A DNA stretch of 64,000 nt, from the NCBI GenBank assembly GCA_948146395.1, contig OX411552.1, positions 1,722,001 through 1,786,000 of the forward strand, read 5' to 3'. This stretch comes from Fragum whitleyi. Taxonomy: Eukaryota; Mollusca; Bivalvia; Cardiida; Cardiidae. The notes beneath the pieces were generated by a model that was given only the letters and a program-made list of their open reading frames with translations, did not search any database and was not told the origin of the DNA. Below are positions 11,116 through 21,561 of this stretch, piece by piece. A program made the position numbers and the translations under genes. How positions within the stretch are numbered: position 1 is the stretch's first letter; each line of letters starts with the position of its first letter.

Positions 11116-11187
11116 CTCCCATTTTGATACAATTCTCTTTCTAAATCTAGTCTTTTCCCCATAATCTTTTATCCTCCTTGAAATGTC
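11116..11187 (-). CDS. CLC exchanger upstream exon (cytosolic N-terminus)
   Basis: A 72-bp exon, 24 codons, phase 0 to 0. The acceptor CCTTTCTTTTTAG has a strong pyrimidine tract and the donor is GGGAG|GTAAAA. The peptide DISRRIKDYGEKTRFRKRIV followed by SKWE is basic and hydrophilic, fitting the cytosolic stretch before ESLNYD. Its final Glu completes the E-S-L-N-Y-D motif with the next exon at 10484. The assignment rests on phase, splice signals and that join rather than on its own similarity. Confidence 0.6.
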
Positions 11188-11741
11188 CTAAAAAGAAAAG
11201 GATTAAAAAATACACATTTGCAATATTACTTTAAACATTTTCATTGGAAAGCAACAGAATAATATTTGAACGCTAGGTTGTACTTGTGCACAAAGTTCTG
11301 CCTTTAACAGTAAAAATTGAGAACCAGAACAGTTCTTTTCATGATGATAAACTTCTAGAGATATGAATAGTGCAGTTATGTTCTGCATAAGCTCATTTGA
11401 ACAAATGACCATGAATTATGCCTTACTCTTGCCTCTATTGCATTCCTTTCTTCTCAAGAATTGTTTTCCTTTTCTACCAATGTTTTTCCCTGAGTTTTCA
11501 ATCAAAACCCAACTTGGTACTAATTCTTTAATCGCTTTAAATTTGAACCAGATTTTATTCGTTTTGCCATTTTGGTACAATGTTAATAGCATATTCCTGC
11601 TGTACACAAAACTATGGCAGAGGGTAAAGCCTGATCTTAGCCTAGATTTCCTGCCTTCAACTCCAAAATTGAAGGGAAAAAATTTGAGCCAGACTGAATT
11701 TCCCAAAATTTAGCAATTTGTTTAAAGAACCTTTTAAATCA

Positions 11742-12300
11742 GTGTTATGGAAGACCATACCACTGTCCTGCATAGCTTCGTAGGTTTAAAACCAATATCT
11801 GACACCTGTGTCAGGGAAGATCTTCTTTGGCTCAGTGGTTGGCGCATTAGACTTTTAAATCAGAAATTTGAATATTGCTTGTCAGCGTGGGTTCCACACC
11901 AGCTCACAACGGATATTTTTCAGCTATGCTTCGGTTGAGGACAGTTCATTCGTAATTTTGGGGCTCGTCTGAGATTAGCCATTGAGCCATTTATGTCGGC
12001 AATTTACAGACTTGGTTAGTTCAAAAAGCACATTACTGCCTAGATAGGTTCATCGTCATCAATATATTATGACTCTTAAGGGGGAGTGTGTTATGGGAGA
12101 CCACTCTCACCACTGTCCTGCTTAGGTTTAAATACAATGTCTGACAACTGTGTCAGGGAAGATCTTTGGCTCAGTAATTAGCGCATTGAACTTGTAAACC
12201 AATTATTTGAATATTGTTGTCCGCGTGGGTTTGAGGTCAGCTCATGTCGGATATTTTTCAGCTATGCTTTGGTTTGGGACAGTTCATATGTAACTATCAG
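11742..12300 (+). repeat. Two tandem copies of a tRNA-derived SINE-like unit
   Basis: Units starting at about 11742 and 12087 share TGTTATGG-AGACCA, CACTGTCCTGC, CTGTGTCAGGGAAGATCTT, TTGGCTCAGTGG, GCGCATT and ATTTTTCAGCTATGCTT. TGGCTCAGTGGTTGGCGC resembles a pol III A box, and GCGTGGGTTCCACACC a decayed B box about 55 bp later. This pattern fits a tRNA-derived SINE head followed by a non-tRNA body, duplicated in tandem. The second unit ends only about 25 bp from the exon at 12327. Confidence 0.55.
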
Positions 12301-12326
12301 TAGGATAAGGGTTACCCCTAACTTAC

Positions 12327-12512
12327 CCTCCATTTATTTGACAACAATGCTGTGATACTACTACTGGTAAGAGTATCAGTTGGTGTGACTGGGTTACCAT
12401 TGGAACGTAGAAACTCAGAACTTTCGTTGATTGTATCGAATGCTGGAGCTCTTGTGACTGATGTTCTTGATGCATATTTCTGGTCTGAATCATTGACTTT
12501 AGTGACTGTAAA
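12327..12512 (-). CDS. Probable N-terminal cytosolic exon of the CLC gene
   Basis: An exon of 186 bp (62 codons, phase 0 to 0) with acceptor CTCTATTACAG and a near-consensus donor AGG|GTAAGT. The peptide starts FTVTKVNDSDQKYASRTSVT and continues with TINESSEFLRSNG and PVTPTDTLTSSSITALLSNK. It is rich in Ser/Thr and hydrophilic, as in a regulatory cytosolic tail. F-T-V-T-K-V would complete an R-F-x-V motif, the docking site of SPAK/OSR1 kinases, if the preceding exon ended in Arg; that is speculation. It splices in phase to the exon at 11116. An alternative is that it belongs to an overlapping gene, but the matching phase and strand favour one transcript. Confidence 0.55.
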
Positions 12513-12729
12513 CTGTAATAGAGTAGAAGCACCATCTTATTACAATCTTTTGTCCCCAAACAATTCAATTTGATGTAAAACTTGGACACTAAGCAGTCAG
12601 TCCTTCGTTAAATATGAAAATGTTCATGAATGTTTAGGAAATGGTATCCTGCTTTGCATATGTGTTCAAATGCAAAGAGAAAGACCATTAATTGATGGCT
12701 TAACAAAAACTCATGATCAGTGAATAACG

Positions 12730-15700
12730 TTGAAAATTGACCTCTACCTCTTATACAAATATTTTTCATTTAATCACAATATAATAGGTCACCCAAGGAT
12801 CATTCTAGTGAAATTTTGTTAAAATCCAAATATAGGAATTTCAACACTAACAGAATGTTACTGCACAATATATTGGTCTTGGTCTGAAAAATTTTGATTG
12901 TAGATCTTTCCACTTTTAGTTAAACACTACTAAAAGATGTTACTTCACAATTGTTTGTCATCAAAACAAAATTCTAACTAATGATAGTAAGAAGTAAAAT
13001 ATTCAATCCAATATATTTATTTTATTCTGCCCAATGCCTTAGAGCGCAGTCAACTCAACTCTTTCTACCCCACTCTGAATGTCAGGTCAGAACATCATTT
13101 TACACTCTAAGCAGATTCACCCTTCGTTCAAATAAATTGACCAATTCTGAGGGTTCTTAATTCAACTAATGTTTCTATACATTTGAATTTCAACAAAGGT
13201 TTTGTTCTTTCTAATCTATAATCAATACACCTATTAGATTTAGTCTAGAAAAATTCATCATTGAGATGATACCAAAAGGGTGATCAAATATTCACTTTAT
13301 ATGTTATAATACCATCTACCAATAAAAAAAAAATGCTGTTCATCTAATCAAAATATTTTTTTGCAGACTGATACAACTTCACAGAAATAAAATTTCCATG
13401 ATATCTAATCCATCTGTCAGGACAGTTTGTTTTACCCTACCGTATATCTCCTTTTAAGCGCGCCCGGGCGCGATGCAAAACGTCGTGGGGGCGCTATTAT
13501 TTCAGACCCTTTTACTTAATTCCAAAATACGTATTTTGGTATCTAAGAGAAGCAAACTGTTAACATGACATTTGTTCGTAATTATCGATTGAAATTCGTG
13601 CGCTACCTAATACACTTTCCTATTTATCTATTAAGGCTATAAATTTGAAAAATAAAATAAAATGTTAGCTAATGAATTGTAATTCTGTCATTTAAAGTCA
13701 TCTATCGAAATACGGTCACCTTCGACCATTAATTGCAGCTTTCAAAAGCAAGTGATTGTGTTAGAAGAAGCCGAGATTATTATTATTGTTATTATTTGTA
13801 CAAGATAGGAAGTTCCAGACGATGCAATATTCTATGTTCCGCTACCGATGGACAAAGCGGTCTAATAAATCATTACCTATTCACGTATGAAATAAATAAT
13901 CCTGTATTAAATCCTAAAATTTTGTGTTGTGTAAATGCACCCGGTTCATGAAATGAAAGTGTTTCGTGGTGAAAACACAACACGTCTGGAGCTAGCTGGG
14001 TCACCGCGTGTCGGCACCCTTTGAAGTCCCCAGATTCTTGCAAGCGGCGACGTCGCTTTTGAAATAAGTCACACAAAAGATTTTACGGGGGATCCCATTT
14101 TAACAGTATGAATTGTGACTAGGATTTAATCATTTGACTCGGATATTTTGTATATTTGCAGAAGGTAAAATGATTTCAGAAATATTTTCGTAAGAACGTG
14201 AAGAAAGGTGATTTTGTTCGCATGTGACTTATGAAGAATGACGAGAAATAGTTTTAATTTTGTGTTGAATTTAACCTTTCGCGCTTCCGGAAAACTGCGT
14301 GATTTAGGACGCGCTAGTTTTTCAGATGTTGAACGATCTTTTAATGACGCAACCAGCCTTATCCTGATAGGAATTTAAGATAGTGAACCCACAATCTATT
14401 GAACATTTCGTCGTAGAGTAGCAGCTAATGAAATTAAATTCGAGACCGGATTTTTCACCACGTATGTTGTTAATCGTATAGTCAAGGGCCTGGGAATCGT
14501 ATTTATGGGGGAGCACGTTTATTAGGGAGGGCGCGTCTAAAAGGTGAAATACGGTATATTGGATATTCCACCATATAACCTATCTGAAGAAATGACCTCT
14601 GCCCATAAAAGACATATTTTTAATCTGATTACAATATTTTTAATAGACTGATAAAGGATCACTAAAGAATCATTCTACTAAAATTTGGTTGAAATCCATT
14701 GATAAGATTCTGAGAAAATGATTTTCAAAGTTTACACTATATAACATATAGGGAAATGATCTCCGCCCACAAAATATATGTTTTGCATCCCATCACAATA
14801 ATTTTTGCTATACTGATAAAGGGTCACTCAAGTATCATTCATGTAAAATTTGGTTGATATCTATCAATTAGGTTCTGAGAAAATGATTTTCAAAGTTTTC
14901 ACTATATAACATATAGAGAAATGACCTCCGCCAATAAAAAACACATTTTTCATCTGATCACAATAATTTATGCTATACTGATAAAGGGTCACTCAAGTAT
15001 CATTCATGTATAATTTGGTTGATATCTATCAATTAGATTCTGAGAAAATGATTTTCAAAGTTTTCACTATATAACATATAGAGAAATGACCTCCGCCCAT
15101 AAAATACACATTTTTCATCTGATCAGAATATTTTTTTATAGACTTGTTGATGGTCACTCAAGAATCATTCCAGGGAAATTTTGTTGATATCCATTGGTTA
15201 GATTCTGAAAAAATGATTTTTAAAGTTTTCACTATATAACATATAGAGAAATGACCTCCGCCCATAAAATACATATTTTTCATCTGATCACAATGATTTT
15301 TTGTAGGCTGATAGAGGGCCCCTCAAGGATAATTCATGTGAAGTTTGGTTTATATCCACCAATTAGTTTCTGAGAAAAGCCACCTATTACCATATATGGA
15401 AATTAGCCACGCCCACTACAGCCATGATTTTCAACCTATTAAAAATCTTTGAAGGAATCTGATAGAGGGTCACCCAAGGAACATTCCTGTAAAATTTGAT
15501 TGGAATCCATCTAGTACTTTATGAGGAGAAGATTTTTAAAGTAAAAAAGTTAAAGTTTACGGACGGACGCACTGACACACGCACGGACGACGGACACCCC
15601 GCCATGACAATAGCCCGCTGGCCTTCCGGCCAGTGGAGCTAAAAATGATTTCCAAAGTTTCCAATATATAACATATAGAGAAATGACCTCTGCCGATAAA

Positions 15701-16227
15701 AAACAAAATTTTCATCCGCTCACTATAATTTTTGGTAGACTGATAGAGGGTCACTCAAGGATCATTCCAGTAAAATTTGGTTGATATTCATTGGTTAGAT
15801 TCTGAGAAAATGATTTTCAAAGTTTCCTCTATATAATATATAGAGAAATGACCTCCGCCCATAAAATGCATATTTTTCATGCGATCTCAATAATCTTTTG
15901 TAGACTGATAAAGGGTCACACAAGGATCATTCATGTAAAATTTCATTGGTATCCATCAATTAGAATCTGAGAAAACTCCCTTTTTACCATATTTGGAAAT
16001 TAGCCACGCCCATTAAATCCATGTTTTTCATTGGATCAAAATTTTTTGAACAACTTTGAAAGAGGGTCACCCAAGGATCATTCCTGTAAAGTTTAATTGA
16101 AATTCATCCAGAAGTTTCTGAGAAGAAGATTTTTAAAGAAAAAGTTTACGACCGGACGCACAGACCGACGCACGACGGACACAACGCCATGACAATAGCC
16201 TCAGTGGCTTTCAGCCAGTGGAGCTAA
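12730..16227 (+). mobile_element. HINE-like tandem-core array with two A-type tails
   Basis: Diverged core units near 12760-12840 and 13260-13430, then about ten units of about 145 bp (14560-15540 and 15640-16130). They are marked by GAGAAATGACCTC(C/T)GCC, AAAGGGTCACTCAAG and TTCTGAGAAAATGATTTT. A complete A-type tail (ACGGACGGACGC tract, then GCCCGCTGGCCTTCCGGCCAGTGGAGCTAA) occurs at 15545-15642. The core then resumes and a second tail closes the array at 16140-16227. The TIR transposon at 13440-14554 is inserted in the array. Confidence 0.7.
13440..14554. mobile_element. TA-flanked TIR transposon, CCGTAT family, 1.1 kb
   Basis: The left end CCGTATATCTCCTTTTAAGC continues GCGCCC. The right end, read as reverse complement, is CCGTATTTCACCTTTTAGAC then GCGCCC. 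TA dinucleotides border both ends (13438-13439, 14555-14556). The interior is less AT-rich than its surroundings and has no transposase I can see. It interrupts a tandem-core array, so it is younger than the array. Confidence 0.78.
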
Positions 16228-16228
16228 T

Positions 16229-16280
16229 CAGTTGTAACTGCCTGTACTTTTATAGGCAGTTATAACTGATTTACACTGAA
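16229..16280. repeat. Short hairpin of the GCCTATA family
   Basis: ATCAGTTGTAACTGCCTGTA-CTTT-TATAGGCAGTTATAACTGAT, followed by TTACACTGA. Related hairpins with GTGCCTATA/TATAGGCAC followed by TTACAATAGT..CACTGA lie at 46935-46980 and, in part, near 62000-62040. Confidence 0.5.
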
Positions 16281-16628
16281 CCATCTATTTGTCAGCATTG
16301 GATAGAGTTTTTGGATCATAAATGAAAAGCTGGATAGCAACTTGGTTCATTTAGAATATTTGTCTTAAGAAGCTATAGGGTTGGTTTAGCTATTATAAAA
16401 AATTTTCAATAAAAAGAAATAATTTAATTCTAGTTGTGTTCATCAAAATTGTGCTCTCTGATTGGCTGAAAAATTGGTTTCATTACTCCATGAATATAAT
16501 TTTGATTACACAGCTTTTTGTAAGCTTCTGCAGAAAGTAGTCCCATTAACAAGCCATGTATTTCAGGGTACATCTTTTATATCTTGCATATTCATAAAAT
16601 GTGATCGGTTTTTTTCATAGTTTCATAC

Positions 16629-16660
16629 CTCCATGAACTCAATAAATACTCTCTTCATCT
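16629..16660 (-). CDS. Possible 32-bp exon upstream of the CLC exons
   Basis: Bounded by acceptor TTTCTATTTCCCATTTAAG (good pyrimidine tract) and donor GGAG|GTATGA. The frame that is in phase with the exon at 12327 reads MKRVFIEFME after two leading bases. No similarity evidence; the support is splice signals and phase only. The small size makes chance plausible. Confidence 0.22.
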
Positions 16661-16861
16661 CTTAAATGGGAAATAGAAACAGGGATCAAAAAAGTAGATA
16701 AGGTCACTTTATTTTAACAAACAAGAAACACAAACAAGGTTAAATTTGTTCCTGCAAACTTATTTCCCCCTTTTTGCACTAGACAGCCCATTAAGCTTGG
16801 TGTTACTGAATCTAATAGATTTCAATGCTAAAAGAACATTTCTGCAGAGAAGACTTTTTAA

Positions 16862-17100
16862 CTCTTGTCATGCTTAACCAGGAATATTCCAGCTTTGGCA
16901 GGAGTTAAAGACAAAGATCAGCCAGCACATTATGTGCAGCCTGATCTTAGTCTATACCACCTGATTTTCCTTTTAAGACCAGAAAAGTTTCAAGATAGTA
17001 TTTTCAAAATGAATACTAAGTGGCACATAAAGTTTCCAGTGCTTTCATTACTTTGATTATAATGCAATTTTGCCAAGGTTTTTACTCAGCATGACAAGGG
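16862..17100. mobile_element. TTAA-type MITE, 'CCCTTGTCATGCTGA' family, copy 1
   Basis: TTAA|CTCTTGTCATGCTTAACC at the left and CTCAGCATGACAAGGG|TTGA at the right are inverted repeats. The interior (GCAGCCTGATCTTAGTCTAT, ACCACCTGATTTTCCTTTT) is shared, inverted, with the copy at 54357-54573. Confidence 0.65.
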
Positions 17101-17454
17101 TTGAGTATTATGGATGGATGCAAGCTTAAACAGACAGACAGGCAGGCAGATGTACTACTGCTACAACAGTATAGCCAAAGCCTGCTGACCTTAAAGGCCC
17201 TTTGCAGGGACTTAAGATAATTCAGGCCAATAGCTTGAAATTAAACTTTGGCTCTAGATACATTTCTGTATACAATATATTGAATATGCCCTATGAAACC
17301 AAGCTGTTTTTTACACAATCAGAGATTTTCGAAGAATTTTGTGAAAGTTTATTGAAGGATCATTCTCTCCGAAATTAGTAGAAATCCATGATCCACATTC
17401 TGTGAGTAAAATTTAATTGTAAGCCATGACTTGTATTTCCATTGTTTATCATTG

Positions 17455-17560
17455 TTTAGAAATAGTTTAACATATTTTCAACAATTGTTCAGTCATATCA
17501 CGGTGGCTTGATCACGTAACCATTGATTTCTGGTATGATCGATGGCTCAATGATCAGAAC
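17455..17560 (-). repeat. Decayed SINE 3' portion
   Basis: TTCAACAATTGTTCAGTCATATCACGGTGGCT..GATTTCTGGTAT matches the non-tRNA body of the SINE at 53085-53360 in the same orientation. The tRNA-like head is not recognisable. Confidence 0.45.
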
Positions 17561-17993
17561 TAAACACACCAATCCTACTAGATGAAATTTAACATCACTT
17601 GAGTTTTTTTTTAGTTGAGCTGAAAAAGTCCATTCCATCAGACCTACTGGTGGGAAACTTCCATGGTAAATAAAGATCATTATGCGGACACAACATTATT
17701 TTTTCATTTCTATCCATTTAATGCAAGCAATTCATATCCTATTATAACTGTCTGCCAGAGTCCTATGATTACAATCTGAGTTAATGGAAATCATCCAGAC
17801 AAATAATTGCACAGCCTAAATTTCTGATATATAATTTACGATTTGGTGAAAAATAAACATTGGAAAAGACATCAATTTGCAAGTTGTTCAATCAAAATTA
17901 CCTAGCTTCCTAGTCTTCGGACAGAAAATTACAAGCTTCTTTCCAATAATGGCCAAGATCATGAATTTGAATCCCCATGATAAATAATTTTAA

Positions 17994-19536
17994 ACAAGAG
18001 GCCAGAGAAGGCTAGTTTCCCTTTACTGGCACTAAGCTAATATATAATCTATTTGTAAGCAGTTTTGTAATCATCAATTTAACAAGGTTTCTTTTTCCAT
18101 GACATGAAATAATATTTTCAAGCAGCTTTAATTAGCCCAAAGTAATATGATAAGCAACATTTTATTTCATAAAAGTCTATCAATAAATGTACAAGTTGTG
18201 ATAACAAGAAGTGTTGCATCACAAAGGCCCCCTTTTCCATGACACAGCAGCATACCACCCAAAACCAAAGAAAGTTGATAGAGCATGTTCTAAGGATCAT
18301 TCTTGTGCAGTTTGGTTGAAGAGAAGAAGATTTTTTATATTTGATCATATTGGACCTTTTTCAGTGACTCAAAGGTCCATAGAGTCCATGTTATTAGCAG
18401 AATCAGATTTTAGTAAAATAAAAAAAAAGAAAGAAAGAGCATGTCCTAGGTATTATACCTGTTAAGTTTGGTTGAATTCTGATCAGTAGTTTCAGAGAAG
18501 ATTTTTTATTTAATTCTATCATATGGGACAATTTTTTTTGTGATGCAACAGCTCGTAGAGCCCTTGTTATCAACCTGATCAAAAATTAACCATGAAATCT
18601 GAAAGAACATTTCCTAATGATCATTCCAGTGAAGTTTGGATAAATTCTAAACACTAGTTTCAGAGAAGAAGAGTTGTTTTTTTTATATTTCACCATATAG
18701 ACTATTTTTCAGTGATGGAACGGCCAATACAGCCCATCTTATCAGCTTAATCAGAATTTAACAAAGAAATCTGAAAGAGTATATCCCAAGAATCATTCCT
18801 GTGAAGTTTTATTGAATTCTGACCAAAAGTATCCGAGAAGATTTTTTATACCTAATAATTTTAATCCATTTTTCAGTGACACGACTGTGGGTAAAGTAAA
18901 TATTTATTCAGATTAAATGAAGAAATCTGAATGAGCATGTCCTGAGCATCATTCTTGTGAAGTTTGATTGAATTTGTATTAGTAGTTTCAGAGAAAAAAT
19001 TTTCTTATTTTTTATCATATGGGACCAATTTTTTGCGATGTGACAGCCCCTTACCTATGTTATCAGCCCAATAAAAATTTAATGGAGAAATCTGAAAGAG
19101 CATGTCCCAAGGATCATTCCCGTGCAATTTTGAATTCTACCCAGTAGCTTCAGAGAAGAAGATGTTTGAAGAAAAAGTTAATGGACGGATGAACTAATGA
19201 GGGACCCCAGGCAATGAAAATAGCTGCACTAGACTTTGATTTGTTTTGTTTAAATGGGGTTTTATGCTGCTTTCAATATTTTTTCAGTTATAATGCAGTG
19301 GCTGGAGCACTTAACAATGGATTTCTGGTATTTCTAACACCAGTACTACCATTTCATCCTTTCCTAGCCTCCAGCTGCTATCCCACATAGGTCTACGATT
19401 ATCAACCCATTTGTTGGAAACAAATAGTTAGAAAGAATGAGTGCAGCCATCGGGGATAGAACCCAGGACCCCTGGATTGACAGTCTGACTCGGTACCATC
19501 TGCCCTACAGCTGGACTTTGACTGGTGGAGCTAAAA
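17994..19536 (+). mobile_element. HINE-like element, A-related, split by a SINE
   Basis: Head ACAAGAGGCCAGAGAAGGC is followed by TTTCCCTTTACTGGC. Seven diverged core units of about 165 bp carry AAGATTTTTTAT, TTTTTCAGTGA and GAAAGAGCATGTCC. The tail GATAGCTGCACTAGACTTTG resumes after the SINE as ACTGGTGGAGCTAAAA. The microsatellite has shrunk to ATGGACGGATGA. Head CTTTACTGGC and tail CTGGTGGAGC remain partly complementary. Confidence 0.6.
19240..19513 (-). repeat. tRNA-derived SINE (second copy)
   Basis: It matches the SINE at 53085-53360 along its length: body word CCTTTCCTAGCCTCCAGCTG, then GTCTACGATTATCAACCCAT, then a decayed tRNA-like head (GGGGATAGAACCCAGGACC, ACAGTCTGACTCGG). It is flanked by GACTTTGA at 19232-19239 and 19514-19521, an 8-bp target duplication, and lies within the tail of the tandem-core element. 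Confidence 0.75.
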
Positions 19537-19634
19537 ATGATCCATGAAAATGAAAAATCTAAATTTTGTCTTGCTTTTTTCTCCACTCATGTCATTATAA
19601 ACAGATTCCTTATAAGTTTTTGTTAGGATTTTAC

Positions 19635-19675
19635 CTACATGAGACTTCCAACACATCAGTATGATTGGAACTTCA
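19635..19675 (-). CDS. Possible 41-bp exon
   Basis: Acceptor GACCCAATTGCAG and donor GTAG|GTAAAA enclose a segment with one open frame, EVPIILMCWKSHV. It exits with one base (G) that would combine with the AG leading the candidate exon at 16629 to form a Glu codon. Only splice signals and phase support it. Confidence 0.2.
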
Positions 19676-19702
19676 CTGCAATTGGGTCAGTTTTTTATAT
19701 AA

Positions 19703-20100
19703 ACAAGAGGCCCAAGAGGGCCTGTATCACTCCACTGGCTTAAAAGTCTCAAGATTTGAAAGAGAGATATCGAAAATAGAAGGTAATGAGAGTCACCGTC
19801 ATTCAGAAGGAATTCCAACTTTTTTTAAGTTGAAACTGACTTATGAAGAAATAAACTTATTTAACTTATATGTAAAATTACAAGGAAACAAGATGTGTTT
19901 GTGAAACACGAATGCCCCCGGAACGGCATTTTTTTTCAAAGTTTGACCTTGACAGATGACCTTGACTTTGATACCAGGGGATGCGGATCATTGAGATCTA
20001 TCATCATGCCAAATATTAGCTTGGTATCTTGAATAGGCTTGAAGATATTGGCAAGGTTAAGTTTTCGGGTTAAGTTTTCGGACAGACGGACGGATGGACG

Positions 20101-20151
<51 letters not shown>

Positions 20152-20780
20152 GGACGGACACGAGTAAAACAATATGCCCCCGATCTCTCGATACGGGGGC
20201 ATTAAAAACAAACTAGATATCACTTTAAAACAAGACGACCAGAATAGCCCTAAACCGCTCACCTGAATTTAATAGACCCAGTGGATCTCAACCAATTAAA
20301 ATTTCATGAACAACTTTTGAAGAGGGTCATCCAAGGAACATTCTAGTACAGTCTCATTGAAATCGATCCAAAGGCTCAGGAGGAGAAATCGTTCCAAGAT
20401 TTCACACACAAAATAAGCCCAACCCTGCCAAGCCCATATTTGGGGGTCAATCCAAATTTCTTGAACAACTTTAGAAGATGGTCACCTAAGGAATATTCTG
20501 GTATAGTTTCATTGAAAACAGGCCAATGGTTCAGGAGGCGATGTCATTCAAAGATTTCTGGGGTCAAAATAAGCCCTGCCCTTCCACGCTCATATTTGGT
20601 GGTCAATCCAAATTTCTTGAACAACTTTAAAAGAGGGTCACCAAGGAACATTCTGGCCAAGTTGGGTCAAAATCCATCCATTGGTTTGGGAGGAGAAGAT
20701 GTTTAAAGAAAAGTTTACGCACACACGCACAGACAGACACACAATGGACACCCCGCCATGACAATAGCTCACTGGCCTTT
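19703..20780 (+). mobile_element. HINE-like family A composite element with a nested family C element
   Basis: Head ACAAGAGGCCCAAGAGGGCC (hairpin GGCCC-AAGA-GGGCC) then CTCCACTGGC. A unique 180-bp stretch shared with the element at 35610 follows, then a second head-like block (ACAAGACGACCAGAATAGCC, CGCTCACCTGAA) at 20229, about three 155-bp core units, a CACACGCACAGACAGAC tract and a tail GACAATAGCTCACTGGCC that stops at 20780 before its last half. The nested element is listed separately. Confidence 0.7.
19888..20206 (+). mobile_element. HINE-like family C element, complete
   Basis: Head ACAAGATGTGTTTGTGAAACAC has a GTGTT-TGTG-AAACAC hairpin and then the word GAATGCCCCCG. The core holds TTGACCTTGACAGATGACCT and TTGGCAAGGTTAAG. 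A long (GACA)n/(GACG)n tract spans 20080-20160. The tail AATGCCCCCGATCTCTCGAT ends in CGGGGGCATTAAAA. Tail CGGGGGCATT is the exact complement of head AATGCCCCCG. The same locus without it exists near 35790. A minus-strand frame over 19936-20262 is a microsatellite artefact. Confidence 0.78.
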
Positions 20781-20807
20781 AAAAAAGAAAACTGGGCATA
20801 ATGTATA

Positions 20808-21561
20808 CAGTATTTCTCCTAATACACACTCCCTGGAGCTATACATAACATGGTCAGAGAGCTTTTATTAATTCAATTTCTGACTAAAAGAATCATTTAC
20901 CATATGTCTTTTAATCCCTTTCTCTTAAATACGAGGTAAATTTCCTCTAAACAATCATATAAATGATTGTTTACAGGAAATTCACATCAAAATAATTGCA
21001 ATCCAATAAAATAAAGAATTCTGATTGGTTTAAATCGCATCACGTAGGGAAATCCATTGCACTTTATTTCTGTATAAAATGCAATAAGTCTTTCGGGAAA
21101 CCCCCGACCTTCGATCTGCAAGTCCTGTGTTGTAGGAACTATGGTTTACCTAGTTCCCGATTATCAACGCAAACTTACTATTTAATCTAATTTGAATTAC
21201 AATATTTTCGAAAGAATTTACTATTACAAGCAAACAGTTCTGATTCTGAACCGACGTATCTATACGCACAGAAAGTAGACGAGTATTTTGATAGTTTCTT
21301 CGATCCAGATGATTGCAATTATAAGGAATGAGTGTCTTTTTCACTGCATTTATTGGGGTATAAAGTGCAATTGCCTAAGCACAAGTACGGGCGTTATTTG
21401 CCATGTGCTAAGGCAATTGCACTTCATACCCCAATAAATGCAGTAAAAAAGCCACTCATCCCTATATTAAAGAAGAAGTCTCAACAAGTTTTTAAAATTC
21501 TGGCATTTGAAGTGGGTTTTCCTAGTAAAAATGTGGGGTGCTACTATTCGGGAAAATATGG
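20808..21561. mobile_element. TA-flanked TIR element, CCGTAT family, with nested palindrome
   Basis: The left end CAGTATTTCTCCTAATAC and right end (reverse complement CCATATTTTCCCGAATAGTA) are flanked by TA. An AACAATCATATAAATGATTG hairpin near 20950, and the sequences GAAGTGGGTTTTCC and GGGGTGCTACTATT near the right end, recur in the complete copy at 61323-61624. About 450 bp of extra sequence (roughly 21000-21470), including the palindrome at 21324, distinguishes this copy. Confidence 0.65.
21324..21463. repeat. Long hairpin, about 60-bp arms
   Basis: GGAATGAGTGTCTTTTTCAC, TGCATTTATTGGGGTATAAA and GTGCAATTGCCTAAGCACA are mirrored by TGTGCTAAGGCAATTGCAC, TTCATACCCCAATAAATGCA and GTAAAAAAGCCACTCATCC. 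The loop is about 20 bp. Few mismatches separate the arms, so it is young or maintained. A foldback MITE is the simplest reading. Confidence 0.75.

Noticed and set aside
19936..20262. Minus-strand frame with SVCLSVCLSVCLSV repeats
   Set aside because: Translation of the (GACA)n tract in a family C element. The same applies to SVCPSVRPSV frames near 25829 and 27088 and to the plus-strand frame at 29361.
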